Assembly: GCA_963575745.1 (NCBI GenBank)
Contig: CAUYUJ010006280.1
Span: 112,501 to 132,500 of the forward strand
Direction: 5' to 3'
Source of the DNA: Prorocentrum cordatum
Taxonomy: Eukaryota > Sar > Dinophyceae > Prorocentrales > Prorocentraceae
DNA length: 20,000 nucleotides
The position numbers and the translations under genes are program-made. Shown here one piece after another: positions 9,853 through 17,800 of this stretch (the stretch's first letter is position 1; each line of letters begins with the position of its first letter). The notes beneath the pieces were generated by a model, which worked only from the letters and a program-made list of their open reading frames with translations, searched no databases and was not told the origin of the DNA.

Positions 9853-10531
9853 ACTTGGCGACGAGGGCCGGGGCCCCGGTCCAGGACCCGCGGCCCCCCG
9901 TGGGAGTGCCGTGGCATCAGGGGACGCCACCAGGCGGGCCAGGATAGCCCCAAAACGGAGCACGAGGGTCCCAAGAGGCCCCCAAACGGTCCAAGAGGGC
10001 ACTGACAGACGAGCTCTTGAGGGAGCTCTTCCACTCCTCCCCGTCCTCACCCCGTACGTTCGAAGGTGGCAGGTTCGTCGGGCGCGTGTACTCTTTGCCG
10101 TCCGTGCTCCGTCGAGGAGTCGAGATCCTTGCATGCTCGCCTGCCGTCGTCCTCCCGATGCAACGCTGGTTGGGGCAGCGGGACTCTTCAGCGGTCGCCG
10201 GACTGGGCGGCATGTAAATACAATGACGTTCTTAAGGTTTTGGCCACCCCAGTAGACAATAGACGGGGGACCCCCGTCTCCCCGTAGAATCCTACAACAA
10301 GGGGTCTGGCGGCGGAGGAGTAGGTTACGGCCCATTGTCACACGGCCCTCCAAGATGGCCTCTCAAAACAGCAACTCTAGCGAAGCATGCCGACAGTCGT
10401 GTTTTTCAGGCGTGTTTCCGCCTGCCCCCGCATATCTCCCCTGTTCCTCCTTCCTCCCGCCTCCTTGTACATCCTCCTTGTGGTGGGAGCGGGAGAAGGA
10501 CGAGGCGGAGGAGGAGGGAGAGAAAGCGCTC

Positions 10532-10732
10532 CTCGTGGTTTGAGTCGTTTGGGGTTTCTCGTCCTGGTGTGAGTCGTTCGGGCCCTTCTTCCTGGTGTGA
10601 GTCGTTCGGGCTCTTCGTGGTGTGAGTCGTTCGGGCTCTTCGTCCTGGTGTGAGTCGTTCGGGCTTCTCGTGGTGTGAGTTGTTCGGGCCCCTCGTCCTG
10701 GTGTGAGTCGTTCGGGCCCCTCCTCCTGCCCG
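10532..10732. repeat. Minisatellite with alternating 25/28-bp units
   Basis: Seven units carry GTGTGAGTCGTTCGGG followed by a CTTCTT/CTCGTCCTG-type linker. GAGTCGTT or its variant starts at about 10542, 10571, 10599, 10624, 10652, 10677 and 10705. After the first interval the spacing alternates 28, 25, 28, 25, 28. The 25-bp units lack a 3-base CCT. On the - strand this reads as an Arg-Thr-Thr-His or Asn-Asp-Ser-His peptide repeat; no evidence of real translation was found. Confidence 0.9.
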
Positions 10733-10773
10733 TCCAGAAACGACGCCCAGGCGAGTAGAGGGTCGTCCTGATG

Positions 10774-10914
10774 GGCTTTTCGGCGTCTTGGGTGCCTCGG
10801 GGGGGCCTCTTTGGGCCGTTTGGGATCCTCTTGGGGGCCTCCTGGGGGCCTCTTGGGGCCATCTTGGGGCCTCTTGGTGCCTCCTGGGCGCTTCTTGGGG
10901 CCATCTTGGAGAAA
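10774..10914. repeat. GGGGCCTCTTGG-type repeat, block 1
   Basis: Short imperfect units alternate GGGGCC with TCTTGG/TCCTGG, with occasional GCCATCTTGG. The same unit fills 11733-11995. On the - strand it reads as a Pro/Arg/Gln-Glu-Ala-Pro repeat, which I attribute to the DNA repeat rather than a gene. Confidence 0.85.
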
Positions 10915-10920
10915 ATCGAT

Positions 10921-11110
10921 CAAAGAAGAGGGGAGCTTTAATTAGCGCTGCCCCCTCAGAAGGCCAAAATGGGGCCAACACCTTAGTAAAATCAATGATT
11001 TTGGCTTGAAAGAAGAGAGGAGCTTTAATTAGCGCTGCCCCTCAGAAGGCCAAAATGGGACCAAATCCGTAGTAAAATCAATGATTTTGGCTTCAAAGAA
11101 GAGGCGAGCA
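10921..11110. repeat. 87-bp tandem repeat, 2.2 copies
   Basis: Units start with CAAAGAAGAG or GAAAGAAGAG at 10921, 11008 and 11094. Each full unit contains AGCTTTAATTAGCGCTGCCC, CTCAGAAGGCCAAAATGGG and AAAATCAATGATTTTGGCTT. GCCAAAAT and ATTTTGGC inside a unit can pair as an 8-bp stem. The two full copies differ at only a few positions, so the duplication looks recent. Confidence 0.9.
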
Positions 11111-11121
11111 TTTCCGTCAGT

Positions 11122-11340
11122 CCCCCCGTCGGGGCCACGATCCTCGTGAGGGGTGTCGAATTTTAGCCCTCCCAGGAGTCGGAAAAAGGACCCTCCAACC
11201 ACCCGCGAAAGGCCCCCTCCAGGTCCAGGGGGAGGGGGTATGGGGGAGGGGTGAACCCCTCCCCGAAGGGGAAGAAGGGGGTTGAGAACAGAGAGAGCTC
11301 GCTAAACCACTCACGCCACGCCCAAAGGGCTGGTGGGATT
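11122..11340 (-). repeat. tRNA-SINE-like repeat, copy 1
   Basis: About 219 bp matching 12033-12244. On the - strand the segment starts AATCCCACCAGCCCTTTGGG and reaches TGGCGTGAGTGGTTTAGCG (motif at 11307-11318), which closely resembles a polymerase III A box of Ser/Leu-type tRNA genes. About 49 bases further on is GGTTCACCCC (11248-11257), a near-match to the B box. It sits in the loop of an 8-bp perfect stem (11243-11264) that looks like a T-arm. The rest is GC-rich and non-coding. No clear target-site duplication or A/T tail is visible. A tRNA-derived SINE is the best reading. Confidence 0.6.
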
Positions 11341-11344
11341 TCGA

Positions 11345-11473
11345 AGTAGTCGTAGTACTAGTAGTAGTAGTAGTAGTAGAGTAGAAGTAGTAGTACTAGA
11401 TTTTGAAGTAGTCGTAGTAGTAGTAGTCGTAGCAGCAGCAGCAGCAGCAGTAGTAGTGATGGTAGTCGTAGTG

Positions 11474-11547
<74 letters not shown>

Positions 11548-11548
11548 C

Positions 11549-11614
<66 letters not shown>

Positions 11615-11644
11615 TAGTAGTCGTAAGTAGTAGTAGTAGTAGTC

Positions 11645-11730
<86 letters not shown>

Positions 11731-11732
11731 AA
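11345..11732. repeat. (TAG)n trinucleotide array
   Basis: About 390 bp of TAG/AGT units, with TCG and CAG interruptions near 11430-11450 and single-base phase shifts near 11615 and 11644. Frames read as poly-Val, poly-Tyr, poly-Thr or poly-Leu. It lies between the two SINE-like copies. Confidence 0.97.
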
Positions 11733-11995
11733 CCTCTTGGCGGCCCCAGGGGCTTCGAGAAGCGTCTTGGGTGCCTTGGGGGAGCTCTTGGGAGCCTCTT
11801 GGAGGCCGTTTGGGGCGTCTTGGGGGCCTCTCGGCGGCCCCAGGGGCTTCCAGGAGCGTCTTGGGTGCCTCGGGGGAGCCTCTTGGGGCCTCTTGGGAGC
11901 CTCTTGGGGGCCTCTTGGGGGCCTCTTGGAGGCCTCTTGGGGCCTCTTGGGGCTCTTTGGGAGGGGTCTGGGAGGTATCTTGGGGCCATCTTTCG
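11733..11995. repeat. GGGGCCTCTTGG-type repeat, block 2
   Basis: This is the same short unit as 10774-10914, including two near-identical sub-blocks that begin with CGGCCCCAGGGGCTTC (about 11741 and 11834). It follows the TAG array directly and ends at a GCCATCTTTCGGG close to a GATCGATC sequence. Block 1 ends similarly, at a GCCATCTTGG before ATCGATC. Confidence 0.85.
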
Positions 11996-12032
11996 GGCGA
12001 TCGATCACAGATGGGGCGGGTTTTTTCTCCCC

Positions 12033-12244
12033 CCCCCCGTCGGGGCCAGAATCCTCGTGAGGGGTGTCGTTTTTTAGCCCTCCCAGGAGTCGAAAAAGAC
12101 CCCTCCAACCACCCGCGAAAGGACCTCTCCAGGTCCAGGGGTAGGGGGTAGGGGGAGGGGTAAACCCCTCCCTGAAGGGGAAGAAGGGGGTTGAGAACAG
12201 AGCGGGCTCTCTAAACCACTCACGCCCAAAGGGCTGGTGGGATT
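12033..12244 (-). repeat. tRNA-SINE-like repeat, copy 2
   Basis: This is the second copy of 11122-11340, in the same orientation, roughly 85-90% identical by eye. The A-box-like region reads GCGTGAGTGGTTTAGAGAG on the - strand, having lost a few bases relative to copy 1. The T-arm-like stem keeps 7 bp but its loop has changed to GTTTAC, so the B-box match is weaker. Confidence 0.6.
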
Positions 12245-13020
12245 ACTCCTCCGCCGGGGGCGAATTCATCCCTCGTGTCTTTTGCTGCAGACCTAACTTA
12301 CTCCACGTCCTCTGAAACTTACTCTGGCTTTTCATTACGACGGTGGGCGCCCTCTGCGCTCAGAAACACTTTGTGCCTCGTCTCAGAATCGCCCTAGGAT
12401 GCGCTCGCTCCGCGCACCTCGATTAGCACGCGCACTGTGGCAGACTGGTCATACACAGTAGTAACGGGTACTGCTGTTGCGGCTGGTGGTTGATACCGTA
12501 CAGAATATCCACCCTTGTGGCCCTCAGTGGAGCCCCATTGACATCACCCAAGCATGCTTCTACATAATGTGCGTCGCCGCCCCTCCCAGGTGCGACGTGC
12601 TCTGTTACATCTTACAGTGCATGTTTGGTGGCGGGTGCTTTCTGGCCACGCTGCTGGCGTAACTATACGCTGATAAGATGCACTACAGTCAACCCGCACA
12701 GTAACAATGGGCGACTTCCTAAGGCTACCCTTGCATCCTTCCCCCTTCGGCCCGTCCTCGGGCCGCTTTCGCTGGCCGCGCCCCGCTCGCCAAGTGTCCA
12801 CATGGCCTTCCAAGGCCCTTGCAACCTCACCGCGCATCCTTACTATACGGGTTGACTGTCCGTGTTTGGCTTGGACGCGCGCTTCCCAAGGGGGGCGCGC
12901 ACTGCCAGTATCTCCTCCTGCGTCCCACCTCGCACGGTGCCGTGGCTCCCGACGGGCCCGCCGCCCGAGCCGCTCCGACCCCTCCCTCCCGCCCTCCCCC
13001 CCCTCTGCCGCCGGGCCCAG

Positions 13021-13115
13021 ACGTCGCCGCCTGCTACGGGGCCAGCTCGACCGTGGCCGCCCACGACGCCTGCGTGGCGGGGAACCTCAACGGGCTCGGC
13101 GGGCCTCTGTTCCAG
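13021..13115 (+). CDS. LHC antenna protein, exon after helix 1
   Basis: Read in phase 1 from the acceptor CCCAG|ACG, it gives VAACYGASSTVAAHDACVAG, then NLNGLGGPLFQ. LHC proteins of chlorophyll a/c algae typically have an 'AHD' segment and a GP-x-x-Q segment between the first helix and the next membrane span, which this matches. The three exons total 222 nt, exactly 74 codons. The exon ends at CAG|GCTCCT, again a GC donor, in phase 0. The next exon (helix 2, expected to follow as a hydrophobic segment with a Glu) was not recognised in the remaining 6.9 kb, so the gene is incomplete here or has even longer introns. Codon third positions are almost all G or C. Confidence 0.75.
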
Positions 13116-13116
13116 G

Positions 13117-13168
13117 CTCCTCCTCCTCCTCCTCCTCCTCCTCCTCCTCCTCCTCCTCCTCCTCCTCC
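13117..13168. repeat. (CCT)n microsatellite just inside intron 3
   Basis: About 17 perfect CCT units begin one base after the GC donor of the preceding LHC exon. They give poly-Pro/Leu/Ser or poly-Gly/Arg frames in different readings. Confidence 0.95.
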
Positions 13169-13409
13169 CCACCGCTCCGAGGAGGAAGAGGTGCCGCTAT
13201 CGCTGTGCCCTTCCCTCGCCTTCGCCCTCTTGGGCCTCCTCCGAGGCTCTCGTCGCCACCGCTGGACTCGCCCCGAAATTCTGGTCAAAACGCACCCCAG
13301 CAGTATCGGTACCTGTCGGTTTCCCCCAGCCGCGCGGCCCCCCCCTCGTCTCTCCGCTCCCTCTGGCCGCCTCTGCCCCGCTCGCCCCAGCCTCCTCGCT
13401 CCTCCGCTT

Positions 13410-13439
13410 CGTCGTCGTCGTCGTCGTCGCCGCCGTCGC

Positions 13440-13516
<77 letters not shown>

Positions 13517-13525
13517 TCGTCGTCC
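13410..13525. repeat. (GTC)n/(GCC)n trinucleotide array
   Basis: About 115 bp of GTC units with a GCC sub-block near 13430-13452. The poly-Arg, poly-Ser, poly-Val and poly-Thr frames crossing it are repeat readings. The GC-rich sequence on either side (13170-13410 and 13526-13800) shows no gene I can support. Confidence 0.97.
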
Positions 13526-13807
13526 CTGCTGCTCGTCTTCCCTCCCGCTCGGCGTCCCGCTGCCGCGCTTGTCCTCGTGCTCCCGGCGTGGTCGTCGTCC
13601 TCGTCCTGTCGCCTGCCAGGTCCCCGCCCTCTCTGATGCCTCCCTCCGTGCCGAGGGCCTTCGAAGGCTTCCGAGGGCCTCCAGACCTGTCGCAGGAGCG
13701 CTGGCGCAGCGAGACCGCAGCGCTCGAAACCCCGACCGCCATCAAGCAGCGGATGAGCCAGCCACGCTGTGCCGACGCCACGGCTGCGGCCTCCTAATTA
13801 CGGGAGA

Positions 13808-13972
13808 GGATGGTGATGAGGATGATGACGATGAGGTTGATGACAGTCATGGTGTTATGGTCATGGCCATGGTGATGACGATGCTGATGGTGATGATGAC
13901 AGTATGGGCGATGATGATGAGGTTGATTGTGCCGATGCTGATGATGATGGTGATGATGGCGGTGATGCTGCT

Positions 13973-14015
<43 letters not shown>

Positions 14016-14731
14016 GTGATGATGATGCTGATGGCGGTGGTGACGATGCTGCTGCTGCTGATGATGATGCTAACGATGACGATGATGATACCGATTGCGA
14101 TGACGATCACGACGACGATGCTGATGATAATGGTGAGTCTGATGTTGTTGATGATTCTGGTGATGATGATGAGGCTGATGCTGATCATGGTGATGGTGAT
14201 GATTATGATGATGACGATTCTGCTAATGATGATGATGCTGCTGTTGCTGATGAGGATTATGCTGCTGCTGCTGATGATGATGATGCTTCTAGTGCCGCTG
14301 CTGATGATGCTGCTGCGTATGATGACGATAGTGATGATGAGGATGATGGGGATGATTCTGATGATACATATATAATGATGATGCTGATGCTGATGACGAC
14401 GATGATGGTACTGCTGATGCTGATGCTGATGCTGATGCTGCTGATGATGATGTTGCTGATGATGATGCTACCGATGATGCTGATGACTGCGATGATGTTG
14501 ATGATGATAACGATGATAACGATGATTGCGATGACGATGACGACGACGATAATGAAGATGATGGTGATGATGCTGATGGTGATGATGATGATGATGAGGG
14601 TGACGACGACGAGGACGATGCCAGTGACGGCACCGATAACGATGATGAAATTGATGATACTGCTGATGCTTCTGCTGCTGCTGATGATGCTGACGATGCT
14701 GCTGAATTTGATGATGACGACGATGATGATG

Positions 14732-14802
<71 letters not shown>

Positions 14803-14936
14803 ACGGATGATGATGGTCATGTCGATGATGCTGCTGCTGATGATCATAATGACGACGACGTCGACGACGATGCTGATGAGGAGGATGATGACAATTTGAA
14901 TGCTGATGCGGCTGCTGCTGCTGCTGATGATGTTGT
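13808..14936. repeat. 1.1-kb heterogeneous (GAT)n array
   Basis: GAT-family triplets (GAT, GAC, GCT, GTT, GGT, with some AAT, TCT and CAT) continue for over 1.1 kb, with the cleanest stretch at 14731-14800. The Asp/Ala reading stays open from 13904 to about 14360. A small indel at TACATATATAATG then shifts the repeat phase, and the poly-Met frame takes over. I see no start context, splice signals or non-repeat domain that would argue for a real acidic protein. Confidence 0.93.
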
Positions 14937-15010
14937 TTCCCCCATATTCTAAGTGGGTTTGTGTGTTCTCTGGGCGCCCCCGCGCAGTATTCCTCACCCC
15001 CTCTCTTCCT

Positions 15011-15073
15011 CATCATCTTCACCGCCATCACCATCACCATCACCATCACCATCACCATCACCATCATCATCAG

Positions 15074-15120
<47 letters not shown>

Positions 15121-15229
15121 ACATCATCACCAGGCTCTCTCGCTTACCATCATGACTATCAGCACCACCATCATCATTATCATCATCATCATCATCATCA
15201 TCATCACCGCTATCACCATGCCACTTTGA
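15011..15229. repeat. (CAT)n array, inverted relative to the GAT array
   Basis: CAT/CAC triplets on the + strand are the complement of the GAT family. The array includes a (CACCAT)n sub-block near 15030-15065. It is separated from the 13808-14936 array by about 74 bp of non-repeat sequence. Confidence 0.95.
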
Positions 15230-15249
15230 TCATAGACTGTCGGTGGAAG

Positions 15250-16525
15250 TGATCTGTGAGGAAGTCTTGAGCGGGAACCCCCTCCCTAAAGGCCTCGCAC
15301 TTTACGTTCGCATCCGAGGCGGGTCGTCGGCGTACCATAGCAGGCATGGCACCTGAGCACCCCAAGGAGCCTCGTCTTTGAGTGAATTGCGAAGAAGTCT
15401 CGAACGGGAACCCCCTTCCTAATGGCCCCGCACTTCATGTTCGAGTCCGGGGCGGGTCATTGGCGTACCATGGCATGCATCGCACTTGAGCGTTCCAAGG
15501 AGCCTCGTCAGAGAGTGAACGGTGATGCAGTCTTGAGCGGGACCCCCGCACCCGAAGGTTCCCGCATTTCATGTTCGAATCCGAGGCGGGTCATCGTCGT
15601 ACCATGACAGGCCTAGCACTTCAGCACCTTAAGGAGCCTCGTCTGTGAGTGAATTGTGAGGACGTCTCGAGCGGGAACCCCCTCTCCCGAAGGGCTCCGC
15701 ACTCCATGTTCGAATCCGAGGCGGGTCATCGGGGTACCATAGCAGGCGTAGGACTCGAGCACCCTGAGGAGCCTCGTCTGTGAGTGAATTGTGAGGACGT
15801 CTCGAGCCGGAACCCCCTCTCCCGAAGGGCTCCGCTTCCATGTTCGAATCCGAGGCGGGTCATCGGCGTACCATAGCAGGCGTAGGACTCGAGCACCCCA
15901 AGGAGCTTCGTCTGTGAGTGAATTGTGAGGACGTCTCGAGCGGGACCCCCTCTCCCTAATGGCCCCGCACTCCATGTTCGGATCCGAGGCGGGTCATCGG
16001 GGTACCATAGCAGGCGTAGGACTCGAGCAACCCAAGGAGCCTCGTCTTCGAGTGAATAATTGTGAGGGACGGGGACCCCCTCCCTAATGGCCCCGCACTT
16101 CACGTTCGAATCGGAGGCGGGTCATTGGCGTGCCATAGCATGCATAGCACTTGAGCGTTCCAAGGAGCCTCGTCTGTGAGTAAATTGTGAGGAAATCTCG
16201 AACGGGACCCGCCTCTCTGAGGGCCTCAGGGACCCGCACTGGTGGGTCATCGGCGTGCCATAGCAGGCATAGCACTTGAGCACCCCAAGGAGCCTCGTCT
16301 GTGAGTGAATTGTGTGGAAGTCTCGAGCGGGACCCCTATTCGTAAGGGCCCCGCACTTCATGCTTGAGTCCGAGGTGGGCCATCGGCCTACCATAGCAGG
16401 CATGGCATTTGAGCACCCCAAGGGGCCTCGTCGATGAGTAAATTGCGAGGAAATCGCAGGCGCTTCCCCCCCCCTCTATGGGGCCCGCAACTCGTGTTAA
16501 TAATTCGAGCGGGGCATCGGAACCC
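15250..16525 (+). repeat. Satellite of about ten 125-135-bp units with a B-box-like motif
   Basis: The landmark GAGCCTCGTC (or one-base variants) recurs at 15367, 15500, 15634, 15769, 15903, 16037, 16165, 16290 and 16423. That gives intervals of 133, 134, 135, 134, 134, 128, 125 and 133 bp. Each unit runs: GTGAGTGAATTGTGAGGA, CTCGAGCGGGA, a C-rich run, CCCGCACTTCATGTTCGAATC (variably changed), GAGGCGGGTCATCGGCGTACC, and ATAGCAGGCATAGCACTTGAG. GTTCGAATC fits the tRNA B-box consensus, and CTCGAGCGGGA, 32 bases upstream, loosely resembles an A box. The first and last units are incomplete or diverged. The central four copies are the most alike. Reverse-strand frames repeat a YGTPMTRL-type peptide; no protein is claimed. 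Confidence 0.92.
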
Positions 16526-16603
16526 GGTAAGTGTCGTCATTTTGGCCTCCTCGACTGAGTATGGAGGAAGTCCTTCCGCCACGTGTATGTGGAACATGCT
16601 GAT

Positions 16604-16754
16604 CCTCTGGCCGCCCGCGCGAGAGTTCCTGGAGGGCTTGCCGCTGACTTCCTTGCGGGAGGCGCTCAGGAAGTTTGACAAGACAGCGGTGAGCTCCAGG
16701 GCTGAGGCGGAACAGCTCCAGGCAGAGCTAGGCTTCGCGCTGCCTCCCGCCTGA
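16604..16754 (+). CDS. Possible C-terminal coding fragment, unrecognised
   Basis: An open stretch ends at a TGA at 16752-16754 and reads FLEGLPLTSLREALRKFDKT, then AVSSRAEAEQLQAELGFALPPA. It stands out because it is helix-forming, charged and non-repetitive, with mostly G/C third positions, unlike its surroundings. An AG before TTCCTGG (16623-16624) could be an acceptor. GTGAGC at 16689 could be a donor that would end the exon earlier, after KTA. I recognise no family. The sequence from 16590 upstream does not look coding. It may be a final exon, a decayed gene piece or a chance frame. Confidence 0.25.
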
Positions 16755-17145
16755 GTGCGGCCGCGAATAGCTCGAGACCTGCGGATTGTCCCAACGGCTT
16801 GCCCAAACTACTCGCGGGGTTGTTACACCGGCCTGGCCCGGCGGGTTGCCCTAACGGCTTCGCGATCCGGCCATCGGAGAATGCGCGCATGCTTGGCAGA
16901 TGTGGTGGCGGCACCAATGAAAATCGATTCGCGCGCCCTCGCAAGAGAGGCGGGGGCGGAGGTGGAAGGCGGATGGCGGCTAGTAGGATTCAGAGGATGC
17001 AGAGCAGGGGGCGGGAGCAGGGCCCTTGTAGGGTCAAAACGAGAACGGCGGTGGTAACACAGGAAGAGAGCTTCGGCATTCACGTGGATGACGATGAGGA
17101 GTGCTGTCGAATTCATTCGGGAAGTTATCATGTGGGGTCCTATCG
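16755..17145. other. Region with no recognisable gene
   Basis: The sequence is mixed, with a short internal echo (CCCAACGGCTTGCCC and CCTAACGGCTTCGCG, about 55 bp apart). Open frames on both strands match no family I know. Part may be downstream flank of the preceding coding fragment. Confidence 0.5.
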
Positions 17146-17565
17146 CTGGAGACATGATGCCGGTGGTGGTGCTGGTGATGATGTTGCTGATGGTTGTTAT
17201 AGTGGTCGTTGTGGTGGTTGTGCTGGTGGTGACGAGGTTGATGATGGTGATTGTGGGGGATTCGATTGTGCTTAGGAGGGGAGTTTTGGGATGGCGGGTG
17301 ACAACGACCACGGTTGCGATGATCAGATGATGGCGATCGTGTTGTTGATGAGGATGACGCTAATGTTGCCGATGCTGCTGCTGATGATGAAAATGATCTG
17401 CCAGTGTTGCTGATGATGCTGATGATGGTGATGGTGGTGGTGGTGACGATAATCATGAGAGGGCAGAAAATGAACATGAAGGGGATTATGCTGATGTTTC
17501 GGACGATGGTGATTATGACAATCACGATTTTGATGGTGATGAGGATGAGGATTAACATGATGATG
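17146..17565. repeat. Degenerate GAT/GGT trinucleotide region
   Basis: G/T-rich triplets (GGT, GAT, GTT, GCT) are the decayed form of the GAT arrays seen elsewhere. Asp/Val/Met-rich + frames and Ile/Thr/His-rich - frames reflect this. Confidence 0.75.
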
Positions 17566-17800
17566 CGGGGGCGGAGGAGGAGGTTGAGGAAGAGGACAGG
17601 AGAAACAGGATACGAAAGTGGATGGGGGAGGATCAGGAGGAGGAGTAGGAGGAGAAACTGAGGAAGAGGTGCGTGAGGAGGACGAGGAGGAAGAGGAACA
17701 GGAGTAGGAAGAGGAAACGGAGAACGAGGAGGAACAGGAGGAGAAGACAAAAGGAGGACGAGGAGGAGGAGGAGGAGTAGGAGGGAGAGGAGGAGAGGGC
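17566..17800. repeat. (GGA)n purine tract, left flank of AT-rich block
   Basis: GGA/GAG/GAA triplets on the + strand, nearly all purine, with occasional TAG and CAG. It resembles 1248-1390 and 19049-19206. Confidence 0.85.

Larger units (their letters stand above)
7135..13020 (+). other. LHC intron 2 (GA-AG or GC-AG, about 5.9 kb)
   Basis: It runs from the RIPG loop exon to the acceptor GGGCCCAG at 13013-13020. It is packed with repeats that are listed separately. Between them I see no gene in 7140-7660, 8810-9120, 9200-9600, 9855-10540 or 12245-13020. A T9/G10 homopolymer junction occurs near 8851-8870. Confidence 0.7.

Noticed and set aside
13696-13797. Possible exon after CGCAG reading ERWRSETAALETPTAIKQRM to a stop
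   Set aside because: It fits phase 0 after the third LHC exon, but the sequence does not look like LHC helix 2 and no independent support exists.
12819-14375. Long + strand frame of 518 codons
   Set aside because: It includes the real LHC exon by phase, but also CCT, GTC and GAT arrays read as poly-Pro, poly-Arg and poly-Met. The exon/intron model explains the coding part better.
15560-15600. tRNA gene in the satellite unit
   Set aside because: The B-box-like motif is present, but the flanking bases do not form a T-stem or acceptor stem, and the ACC(A) is too far downstream.
15613-16421. Reverse-strand frames with repeated YGTPMTRL-type peptide
   Set aside because: They arise from the 134-bp satellite; the repetition follows the DNA period and frames break between units.
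15250-16525. CRISPR array
   Set aside because: Units repeat over their whole length rather than as short repeats with unique spacers, and the context is eukaryotic.
16604-16754. Idea that this fragment is the LHC C-terminus
   Set aside because: FLEGLP superficially resembles a post-loop segment, but the charged remainder lacks helix 2/3 features such as an E-x-x-N-G-R motif.
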